Source: Actinomycetota bacterium (GTDB taxonomy: Bacteria > Actinomycetota > Humimicrobiia > Humimicrobiales > Humimicrobiaceae). Taken from it: a DNA stretch of 5,719 nucleotides. Below, in pieces: positions 1-5,091 of the stretch (within the stretch, counting starts at the first letter, position 1; every line of letters starts with the position of its first letter). The notes beneath the pieces are model-generated. The model saw nothing but the letters and a program-made list of their open reading frames with translations, was not told the origin of the DNA and made no database searches. The stretch is from positions 1 through 5,719 of the forward strand of contig JAMDDL010000175.1 of the NCBI GenBank assembly GCA_023488645.1, written 5' to 3'. The translations under genes were made by a program, and so were the position numbers.

Positions 1-21
1 CGAACCCCTCTCTCTCCGCCA
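1..21 (+). tRNA. 3' end of a tRNA-Ser gene (partial, cut by window start)
   Basis: The window opens inside what reads as a T-loop (CGAAC). A T-stem 3' strand (CCCTC), a 7-nt acceptor strand (TCTCTCC), a G discriminator and an encoded CCA follow. A G discriminator after an acceptor strand ending CTCTCC is typical of bacterial tRNA-Ser (5' GGAGAG...). The tRNA body lies outside the window, so the identity is inferred from the last 21 nt only. A tmRNA 3' end is less likely because those usually carry other acceptor sequences. The same 21 nt recur exactly at 168-188. Confidence 0.6.
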
Positions 22-32
22 TATACTGTAAA
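1..32 (+). repeat. tRNA-Ser-end direct repeat, copy 1 (candidate attL)
   Basis: The 21-nt tRNA 3' end is followed by TATACTGTAAA. Positions 12-32 match 4648-4668 at 20 of 21 bases, and positions 1-21 match 168-188 exactly. The match to the distal copy continues 11 nt past the CCA, so it is more than a chance acceptor-stem similarity. Direct repeats of a tRNA 3' end flanking accessory genes are the usual trace of site-specific integration into a tRNA gene. Confidence 0.55.
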
Positions 33-65
33 TTTTAAAGGAAAACTATAGTTAAGAGTTTAAAG

Positions 66-78
66 ATGCCGGTGGCAT
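66..78 (+). repeat. Small hairpin downstream of the tRNA end
   Basis: ATGCC (66-70) and GGCAT (74-78) can pair around a GGT loop. No T-run follows, so it is a weak terminator candidate at best. Confidence 0.25.
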
Positions 79-99
79 GTTTAAACAAAGGGGTTCGAA

Positions 100-167
100 A
101 GGACGGACTGAAGGCGACAGCCGAAGGAGTCCGCGGCTCTGCAGCGAACGATAGTGAGACGAAAGAC
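100..167 (+). repeat. GC-rich hairpin-forming insert
   Basis: This block is clearly richer in G+C than the AT-rich surroundings. CGGACT (104-109) pairs with AGTCCG (128-133), enclosing GGC (113-115) paired with GCC (120-122) around a GACA loop. Outside it, GGGGTTCG (90-97) pairs with CGAACCCC (168-175). The nested stems suggest a small structured repeat such as a REP- or MITE-like element. I see no open reading frame and no clear terminal inverted repeats. Confidence 0.4.
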
Positions 168-188
168 CGAACCCCTCTCTCTCCGCCA
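168..188 (+). repeat. tRNA-Ser-end direct repeat, copy 2
   Basis: This is an exact 21-nt copy of positions 1-21, ending in CTCTCCGCCA. It is followed by ATTT and then GTAAA (193-197), so GTAAA stands a few bases after the CCA in all three copies. It could be an inner attachment site from a second, stacked insertion. Confidence 0.55.
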
Positions 189-644
189 ATTTGTAAAGAC
201 AGAGTTTATTTGTGAAAAATAGTTAACTCCAATATATCTATAACATTCGTCTTATTTTTCAAACCAACCAAATACATCTATAATAATTAATGTTTTAAGC
301 ACTCTAAAATCAAAAACTACTTATTTTTTAAAGAATTTTTGTTATATGTGAAATTGCTATCTGGAAATATTAGTGAAAAAAGGATATTATTGAGCTTGAT
401 TTGGGATTATAGGAGAAAAAGATGTAGAATCGCTGTTCTTACATTTTTATTTGATTGAATTTAATTTATTTGATATTATTATATTAGTATATAATTTACA
501 TACTATTAAGTTATTAAAATTAGACAAGAGAAAACAATATTTAATAAAATATAAAGAAATATCGAACAAAGAAGGGGTTGCTGCAAAAACATCTTGCTAA
601 AAAATCCAGCATTAAAAAAAATACAACCCTGACTAAAATTGAAA

Positions 645-673
645 GTGACAACATCAAAAACCTTCAATATTAA
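645..673 (+). promoter_or_regulatory. Candidate sigma-70-type promoter of the defence operon
   Basis: GTGACA (645-650) is five of six to the -35 consensus. After a 17-nt spacer, TATTAA (668-673) is four of six to the -10 consensus. The predicted start near 680 would put the palindrome at 687-702 in the first transcribed bases. An upstream alternative lies around 470-495 (TATAAT). In this AT-rich DNA the call is tentative. Confidence 0.35.
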
Positions 674-686
674 TTATGGTAAAGGT

Positions 687-702
687 CACTAAAGCTTTAG
701 TG
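687..702. promoter_or_regulatory. Perfect 16-bp palindrome, candidate operator
   Basis: CACTAAAGCTTTAGTG is identical to its reverse complement. It ends 31 nt before the methyltransferase start and lies just after the candidate promoter. Restriction-modification operons are often autoregulated by the methyltransferase or a small controller protein binding such dyads. No controller gene is adjacent, so the binding partner is unknown. Confidence 0.4.
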
Positions 703-733
703 TTAATATTAGGAAGTTAATAAAATAAATTTC

Positions 734-2146
734 ATGAATAGAGCTATTTTGAGCAAACAAATAAATGGAGAGTTGATTGATCATTTAAAAAATGATCCAA
801 AATCTCTTTCGTCTTTTTTGCAATATCAAAATGATGGAACCATTATTTACGTTTTAGAAAAACTAGGCAGATTGGAAAATGGTTACAGTCGAGAGCCTTT
901 ATTAAATTTACTTAATCACCTAAATGAAAATATTAGAGCTCTATCAATTAAAAATTTAGCAAAAATTGAAGACATTTCCCTGTTGTCCACTTTTGTAAAA
1001 TATGCTAGTGCAGATGAAAGTACAGCGGTGAGAAGAGAGTCAGTTTCTGCGATAGGAAGGCTCAGAAACGAGAAGGCAATTCCTATTTTAATAAATCTTT
1101 TAAAAGATGATGATCCAAAAGTTGTAATGCAAGCCATAAGGGGATTGTTAGTTTTCTCTTATAGGAGTGAAGTAAAAAATGAATTAAGAAAACTACTAAA
1201 CCATCCCAATGAATTAATAAAAGAAGTTATCAATAAGGAAGTAAATGGAATTCAACATAAATTGAACAGCCAACAAAAGCAAGATGAATTTCCTACATTT
1301 TTAAAAAATACTGTAGTACATGGCGATGTACAAGAAATAATAAAATATATACCTGACGAATCTATACAATTAACTTTTACCTCTCCACCGTATTACAATG
1401 CTCGGGATTATTCCATCTATCAAAGCTATGAGGAATATCTTAACTTCTTAGAGCAAGTATTTAAAGAAGTTTATCGCATCACTAAGGAAGGTAGATTTTT
1501 CGTTCTTAATACTTCGCCGATCATTATTCCTAGAATAAGTCGAGCCCATTCCAGCAAAAGGTATCCTATTCCTTATGATATTCACCCATTATTAGTAAAA
1601 ATGGGGTGGGAATTTATTGACGATATTGTATGGGTCAAATCTGAGGCAAGCGTAAAAAACAGGAATGCCGGTTTTCTTCAACATAGGAAGCCTTTAGCAT
1701 ACAAACCAAATGCTGTCACCGAAATGCTAATGGTATATAGAAAAAAAACAGATAAACTTATAGACTGGAATATAAAACAATATAGCTGGGATAAAGTAAA
1801 AAAGAGTAAAGTTCTTGAAGACTACGAAACGTCAAATGTTTGGCGCATAGATCCGACCTTTGATAAGGTACATACAGCTGTCTTTCCGTTGGAGTTATGT
1901 AATAGAGTGATTAAATTTTATTCTTTCGTTGGAGACTTAATGTTTGATCCATTTGCGGGAAGCGGAACACTTGGAAGAGCCGCTTTAAATTTAAACCGCA
2001 ATTTCTTTTTAACAGAAAAGGAATCTAAATACATAAATAGGATAAAAGAAGAATTAAACAAATGTGGCAATTTGTTTAATCAGGTGAGCCAACTTAATTT
2101 TATTGACTTTGAAAAATTTATAACATTATCAAGAGAAAAAATATGA
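734..2146 (+). CDS. HEAT-repeat/beta-class SPPY DNA methyltransferase (probable N4-cytosine type)
   Basis: This 470-residue protein is the modification half of a type II restriction-modification pair. Residues ~54-175 form about four HEAT-like helical repeats (for example the helix pair at 114-145, with the DDDPKVVMQAIRGL core). Residues ~190-445 are the methyltransferase. Catalytic motif IV is TSPPYYN (216-222) and the S-adenosylmethionine-binding motif I is DPFAGSGT (405-412), so motif IV precedes motif I (beta class). A motif-X-like segment, VFPLELCNRVI (383-393), lies just before motif I. TSPPY is typical of N4-cytosine enzymes such as those of the PvuII and CfrBI families, but some adenine enzymes carry SPPY, so the modified base is inferred. 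The ATG at 734 has only a distant AGGAAG (711-716) upstream. The stop codon overlaps the endonuclease start in ATGA. The N-terminal HEAT block is unusual and may mediate protein contacts. Confidence 0.88.
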   Translation: MNRAILSKQINGELIDHLKNDPKSLSSFLQYQNDGTIIYVLEKLGRLENGYSREPLLNLLNHLNENIRALSIKNLAKIEDISLLSTFVKYASADESTAVRRESVSAIGRLRNEKAIPILINLLKDDDPKVVMQAIRGLLVFSYRSEVKNELRKLLNHPNELIKEVINKEVNGIQHKLNSQQKQDEFPTFLKNTVVHGDVQEIIKYIPDESIQLTFTSPPYYNARDYSIYQSYEEYLNFLEQVFKEVYRITKEGRFFVLNTSPIIIPRISRAHSSKRYPIPYDIHPLLVKMGWEFIDDIVWVKSEASVKNRNAGFLQHRKPLAYKPNAVTEMLMVYRKKTDKLIDWNIKQYSWDKVKKSKVLEDYETSNVWRIDPTFDKVHTAVFPLELCNRVIKFYSFVGDLMFDPFAGSGTLGRAALNLNRNFFLTEKESKYINRIKEELNKCGNLFNQVSQLNFIDFEKFITLSREKI

Positions 2147-3057
2147 CTATAACTGAACAAGTAACAAAAAATATTATTAAAAAATTATTAAAAGGAGAAG
2201 ACTACAGAATAGAAGTAGTCACTTTAATCGACGCTGAGTTTTTACAATTTGCAATAGATTTTTTTAAAAGAATTGTTGATGCAAAATTGAAGAGCCAAAA
2301 TATAACAATTGATTGGTATAAAAAAGAATTTCTTAATCCAGTTTTACCAGCTAAAGATATTATTATTAATGCAGGACTAAACAAAAAGACAATTCATAAT
2401 ATGTTTAATTCCTCTACAAAAGGAATAGTGATTGATGCTGCAAATGAGCATTATGATTCTTTTTATGAAACAATTAAAAATCTTGTTGAGGCTGAACACG
2501 ATCTTGATCTTACACTAACAATTAAATTTAAAGGAGTAAGTGTTGATCTGAATGTTAGCGAAAGTTTAATTGTGATAAATACACTTGCAGTGAAACGAGC
2601 AGAATTAAGAGGGGGATTGTGGAGTACTGCTGGTAAAAGAGTAGAAAAACCACTAATGCAAACTTTGTGTAAATTATATGGTATTTCTGATAAAAATTAT
2701 GCTGTGAAAAGTAAAGGGAAAGTAATAGAGGATGCTGATTTTGAAAGGGAAGTAGATTTTTATCTAATTGAAGGTAAAAATCATTACAAGTGTGAGGTTA
2801 AGTTAATGGGGAGAGGTAATCCAGAAAGTGCAGATGCTGTTATTGCGAGAGCTAGTAAAGTATTTGTAGCGGATAAACTTTCCGAAACAAACAAGAGACA
2901 ACTTAACAGCTTGGGTATTGAATGGATTGAATTAAGAAGCGATGGTGGATTTCAAAGATTTGAGACTGTTTTGAATCATTTAAGAATTTCTCATAGCAAA
3001 TTATCTCGCAATATTGATGAAAAATTAGAAACAATTTTTAAAGAAATTTTTAAGTAA
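2143..3057 (+). CDS. CfrBI-like type II restriction endonuclease
   Basis: This 304-residue protein is the probable cleavage partner of the upstream methyltransferase, cutting foreign DNA that lacks its methyl mark. A PD-(D/E)xK-type core is visible as EREVDFYL (201-208, with D205) and CEVK (217-220, with E218 and K220), separated by a stretch fitting a beta hairpin. It is followed by the GNPESADAVIARASKVFVAD block (225-244). WSTAGKRVEKPLMQTLCKLYG (160-180) and this block resemble, from memory, the CfrBI endonuclease family (CfrBI recognises CCWWGG). Recognition of that exact site here is unproven. The N-terminal ~140 residues show no motif I know. Its ATG overlaps the methyltransferase stop by 4 nt, which suggests translational coupling with methyltransferase made first. 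The next gene starts after 2 nt. Confidence 0.78.
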   Translation: MTITEQVTKNIIKKLLKGEDYRIEVVTLIDAEFLQFAIDFFKRIVDAKLKSQNITIDWYKKEFLNPVLPAKDIIINAGLNKKTIHNMFNSSTKGIVIDAANEHYDSFYETIKNLVEAEHDLDLTLTIKFKGVSVDLNVSESLIVINTLAVKRAELRGGLWSTAGKRVEKPLMQTLCKLYGISDKNYAVKSKGKVIEDADFEREVDFYLIEGKNHYKCEVKLMGRGNPESADAVIARASKVFVADKLSETNKRQLNSLGIEWIELRSDGGFQRFETVLNHLRISHSKLSRNIDEKLETIFKEIFK

Positions 3058-3059
3058 AT

Positions 3060-3944
3060 ATGGTAACAACAATACCAGCAGCATTTCAAAAATTAAAGGA
3101 AAATTTGGAAATTACAGGATTACAAAAATCCACAGTTGCTACTCGTCAAAACAATGTTAGAGAGGTTATAGAAAACGATTTGGTAGTTTTGGATTCATTT
3201 TTAACTGGCTCATATTCGCGTAGTACGATGATCTCTCCTCTTAAAGATGCTGATGTTGATGTGTTTATAGTTTTAGATTCTAAATATTTTTATTATTACG
3301 ACAACGGTCAAAATGGTGGACAAGCTGGGTTGTTAGATTTAGTAAAAAGGACCCTACGAAAAACTTATACTAGAACCCCGGATATAAGCATAAATGGTCA
3401 AGCAGTTACAATCAGATTTGAGGATTTTATGGTTGATGTTGTTCCAGGTTTTAATCGGAAGGGCGGAGGATATTTAATGCCAAATTATATAACCCAAAGT
3501 TGGATTTCTACTGATCCTAAAAAACATGTTGAGATATTTAGCGAGACTAATTCTGTATATAGCGGCAATTTAGTACCTTTAATAAAAATGATTAAGGGTT
3601 GGAATAAAAATAGTGGTAAATATTTTCGCTCTTTTCACCTTGAAGTTATGGTGCTACAGATATTAAACGGTATAAGTATTTCTGATTTTCCTTCAGGTAT
3701 GAGATTTTTTTTCGATAATGCAAGATTCTATGTAACAAAACAAAATCCTGACCCTGCTGGTTATAGTGGCGATGTGGGAAGTTATATAAATACTCAAGAA
3801 AAATTACAAGAAGCGTCTGGTAAATTCCAACTTGCTTATGAAAGAGCATTAAAGGCAGAGGAATATACTTCAAGAGGATATATTAAAGACGCAATTGATA
3901 TGTGGATTAAAATTTTTGGAGATTATTTCCCAGCTTATGGATAA
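3060..3944 (+). CDS. CD-NTase (SMODS-type cyclic oligonucleotide synthase) of a CBASS module
   Basis: This 294-residue polymerase-beta-like nucleotidyltransferase should, on phage sensing, join nucleoside triphosphates into a cyclic di- or trinucleotide signal in the cytoplasm. The signature is GSYSRST (50-56), followed by D65-V-D67 in the DADVDVFIVL strand as the two metal-binding aspartates. D126 in FMVDVVPGF (123-131) is the third acidic residue. Residues ~165-290 are helical, as in the C-terminal half of these enzymes, with KMIKGWN (176-182) as a plausible part of that core. The length fits the family (about 300). The nucleotide product cannot be read from the sequence. No Cap2/Cap3, HORMA or TRIP13 partners are present, so this would be a type I (two-gene) system. 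It starts 2 nt after the endonuclease stop with a poor Shine-Dalgarno site, which suggests co-transcription and coupled translation. Confidence 0.87.
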   Translation: MVTTIPAAFQKLKENLEITGLQKSTVATRQNNVREVIENDLVVLDSFLTGSYSRSTMISPLKDADVDVFIVLDSKYFYYYDNGQNGGQAGLLDLVKRTLRKTYTRTPDISINGQAVTIRFEDFMVDVVPGFNRKGGGYLMPNYITQSWISTDPKKHVEIFSETNSVYSGNLVPLIKMIKGWNKNSGKYFRSFHLEVMVLQILNGISISDFPSGMRFFFDNARFYVTKQNPDPAGYSGDVGSYINTQEKLQEASGKFQLAYERALKAEEYTSRGYIKDAIDMWIKIFGDYFPAYG

Positions 3945-4533
3945 TATACAAATTACAACTGCAGAAAAATCTGTCTCTAAAACCAAAGAAGAGATTATAA
4001 AAGAGGCGCAAAGAATTGAAGAAAGCACCATGTATTCTTCAAAAGGTCATTTTGTAGCGGCAAATTTTTGGACCAATTTTCATCTTTGGATTGGTATTCC
4101 TATGATATTGCTAGCTGCAATTGCTGGTGCCTATGCTCTTTCCCAATTTAACCCAAAGCATATTATTGCTGGTATAATATCCATTATTGTGGCCGCTCTA
4201 TCAAGTGTGATGACCTTTTTAAATCCAAATGAAAAAGCAAGTACTCATTTGAACGCTGGGAATAATTATGATTCTTTGCAGAATAAAGTTAGAATGTTTT
4301 GGTCTATTGATTGCTGGAGAGAAGAATCAGAGCAAGTTTTAACAGAAAGATTAAGATACTTTTCTGAACTGAAAGATAGAGTTAACCAAAGTTCCCCACA
4401 AATTCCTTGTTGGGCGTATAAATTAGCAAAGAAAGGAATTTTACAGGGAGAATCAGATTATAAGGTTGATAAAGAAAAAAAGAATTTGCCACCGAGTTCG
4501 GTAGAACCGAGCAATCCACCAAAGACGAATTAG
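3937..4533 (+). CDS. SLATT-family two-transmembrane CBASS effector
   Basis: This is a probable membrane effector activated by the cyclic nucleotide of the adjacent CD-NTase, causing membrane damage and cell death or arrest. With the ATG at 3937 it has 198 residues. An N-terminal helix (1-40) precedes TM1 (~48-68, rich in I/L/A/G) and TM2 (~75-95). The cytosolic part begins FLNPNEKASTHLNAGNNYDSL (94-114), which matches the conserved post-TM2 region of SLATT proteins (SMODS- and SLOG-associating two-TM domain). A helical segment (~115-170) and a Pro/Ser-rich tail (184-198) follow. I prefer the ATG at 3937 over an in-frame TTG at 3895. The TTG form would add 14 residues that only translate the end of the cyclase gene, while the ATG overlaps the cyclase stop by 8 nt, a usual coupling geometry. 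GGAG at 3918-3921 is a distant ribosome-binding candidate. No SAVED or other separate ligand-sensing domain is visible. Confidence 0.83.
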   Translation: MDNIQITTAEKSVSKTKEEIIKEAQRIEESTMYSSKGHFVAANFWTNFHLWIGIPMILLAAIAGAYALSQFNPKHIIAGIISIIVAALSSVMTFLNPNEKASTHLNAGNNYDSLQNKVRMFWSIDCWREESEQVLTERLRYFSELKDRVNQSSPQIPCWAYKLAKKGILQGESDYKVDKEKKNLPPSSVEPSNPPKTN

Positions 4534-4604
4534 AAAAACTTAAAATCGTTCTTTCAGCTTCCGCTTTTTAACGAAACGGACGGAAGAGGGTTGAGAGGAA
4601 TTCC

Positions 4605-4641
4605 ACCCACAGAGCTCATTTATGATTAGTTTGGGTTTTTT
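4605..4641 (+). terminator. Weak candidate terminator after the CBASS operon
   Basis: ACCCA (4605-4609) can pair with TGGGT (4632-4636), directly followed by a T-run (4636-4641). The loop is long (22 nt) and the stem short, so termination strength is doubtful. The CTTCCG/CGGAAG dyad at 4558-4586 could contribute a first hairpin. Confidence 0.3.
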
Positions 4642-4647
4642 AAAATA

Positions 4648-4668
4648 CTCTCCGCCATAAACTGTAAA
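4648..4668 (+). repeat. tRNA-Ser-end direct repeat, copy 3 (candidate attR)
   Basis: CTCTCCGCCA followed by TAAACTGTAAA matches positions 12-32 at 20 of 21 bases, 4,636 bp further on in the same orientation. It lacks the T-arm part present in copies 1 and 2. This is what an original tRNA 3' end would look like after displacement by an integrating element. It marks the likely distal boundary of the island just after the defence operon. Confidence 0.55.
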
Positions 4669-4806
4669 ATAAATCCCTCTTTCCTTGTTGAAGGTTTAAA
4701 AATATTAGGAAACAGTATCAGTCTAAATCTATTTATCTTCAGATAATACAGAGGCTTCTTCATTGAATACAGTCTTTAAAGCAATTATTTAAGTGTTATA
4801 GCATAA

Positions 4807-4846
4807 ATACATATTTTTTTATATATACAAATAATCTAATATGTAT
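4807..4846. repeat. AT-rich 9-bp inverted repeat
   Basis: ATACATATT (4807-4815) and AATATGTAT (4838-4846) are exact reverse complements separated by 22 nt. This could be a regulatory dyad or a cruciform. In DNA this AT-rich it may also be chance. Confidence 0.25.
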
Positions 4847-4936
4847 ATAGTCATTATAAAAATGATTTTTAGGAAGAATATAATAAAATCTTTATAAAAT
4901 TTTACTTGATTAAAGCTTATATGCTATATTATTAAA

Positions 4937-5022
4937 ATGAACTGGAATATAAAATTATATAAAAAAAGAACTTGAAATTGCTAAAGAACGAATGGAATGA
5001 ATATTTAAACAAAGAGGATTAA
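4937..5022 (+). pseudogene. Gutted HigB-type toxin gene (internal deletion plus frameshift)
   Basis: An ATG at 4937 opens MNWNIKLYKK, which resembles the N-terminus of HigB/Gp49-like (RelE superfamily) toxins. About ten codons later, in another frame, KELEIAKERM (4965-4994) resembles their C-terminal end (the ...EIxIAxxRM helix). After one more frame change, NEYLNKED-stop (4996-5022) completes a typical tail. The stop is 4 nt before the antitoxin ATG at 5027, the normal higB-higA spacing. Family members are roughly 100-120 residues. Here only about 30 codons remain in three frames, so the catalytic middle is gone. The family assignment rests on these short ends and on the gene order. Confidence 0.5.
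5012..5018 (+). promoter_or_regulatory. Shine-Dalgarno site of the antitoxin relic
   Basis: AAGAGGA (5012-5018) lies 8 nt before the ATG at 5027. It is the best ribosome-binding site in this part of the window. It supports 5027, not the TTG at 5092, as the original start of the helix-turn-helix gene. Confidence 0.5.
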
Positions 5023-5026
5023 TAAT

Positions 5027-5091
5027 ATGCAATGGAAAGTAGCTAAAAAATAATAAACAAAGATCCTGAAGTCTTAAAAGAATTAGGAAGG
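5027..5091 (+). pseudogene. Frame-displaced 5' end of the HigA-type antitoxin gene
   Basis: The ATG at 5027 reads MQWKVAKK and then meets TAA-TAA at 5051. Stepping back one base at the A6 tract (5045-5050) continues as IINKDPEVLKELGRL straight into the helix-turn-helix frame. The rebuilt 96-residue protein has the standard layout of HigA-type antitoxins. One lost A in the tract (A7 to A6) explains the break. Programmed slippage or a sequencing error are alternatives. Confidence 0.6.

Larger units (their letters stand above)
90..188 (+). pseudogene. tRNA-Ser T-arm/acceptor fragment interrupted by a 68-nt insert
   Basis: GGGGTTCGAA at 90-99 looks like the 5' half of a T-arm, and CGAACCCC followed by the acceptor end and CCA stands at 168-188. 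Removing 100-167 and one CGAA copy leaves GGGGTTCGAACCCC running straight into the acceptor end, which is a nearly intact T-arm plus 3' acceptor strand. CGAA occurs on both sides of the insert (96-99 and 168-171), as a short target duplication would. No anticodon or D-arm precedes it, so this is a fragment and not a working tRNA. The insert could instead be lineage-specific decay. Confidence 0.45.
189..733. other. AT-rich leader region without a convincing gene
   Basis: These 545 nt contain no reading frame of credible length in either direction. Visible items are an imperfect 13-nt direct repeat (231-243 and 271-283), a good Shine-Dalgarno site followed by ATG-TAG (411-427), an AT-rich promoter-like patch (TTGATT 451-456, TATTAT 474-479, TATAAT 490-495), a possible long-range stem (575-580 with 624-629), a candidate promoter (645-673) and a 16-bp palindrome (687-702). 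The high AT content makes promoter-like matches frequent, so only the last two are listed separately. Confidence 0.5.
4534..4936. other. Non-coding island end between CBASS and the toxin-antitoxin relic
   Basis: I find no credible gene in these ~400 nt. The first 110 nt are less AT-rich and hold several dyads: CTTCCG (4558-4563) with CGGAAG (4581-4586), the palindrome GGAATTCC around 4598-4605, and a terminator-like stem at 4605-4641. The third tRNA-end repeat follows at 4648-4668. After it the sequence becomes extremely AT-rich, with a 9-bp inverted repeat at 4807-4846. Confidence 0.5.

Noticed and set aside
79..90. Shared TTTAAACAAAG between 80-90 and 5004-5014 as a further repeat
   Set aside because: The match is short and AT-rich, and the second copy is explained as the coding end of the toxin relic; chance is sufficient.
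1..188. CRISPR array from the repeated tRNA-end sequences
   Set aside because: Only three copies exist, irregularly spaced (167 bp and about 4.5 kb), and they match a tRNA 3' end; there are no regular spacers or cas genes.
916..1137. Reverse-strand reading frame of 73 codons inside the methyltransferase gene
   Set aside because: It lies wholly inside a well-supported gene, shows no known motif and has no ribosome-binding site; it is a shadow frame.
2202..2384. Reverse-strand reading frame of 60 codons inside the endonuclease gene
   Set aside because: It is a shadow of the forward gene without independent support.
3646..3873. Reverse-strand reading frame of 75 codons inside the CD-NTase gene
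   Set aside because: It is a shadow of the forward gene; no family resemblance or start signal.
3895..3936. TTG start for the SLATT protein adding 14 N-terminal residues
   Set aside because: The extra residues are only the cyclase gene read in another frame, and the ATG at 3937 gives a normal 8-nt overlap and a typical SLATT N-terminus.
4491..4511. Doubled ACCGAG with small hairpins at the end of the SLATT gene as a recombination site
   Set aside because: The stems are only 4-5 bp, and the stretch is explained as codons of the Pro/Ser-rich tail.
4901..4930. TTTACT, 18 nt, TATATT as a promoter for the toxin relic
   Set aside because: The implied start would fall on the ATG itself, giving a leaderless transcript, and AT-rich matches of this quality are common here.
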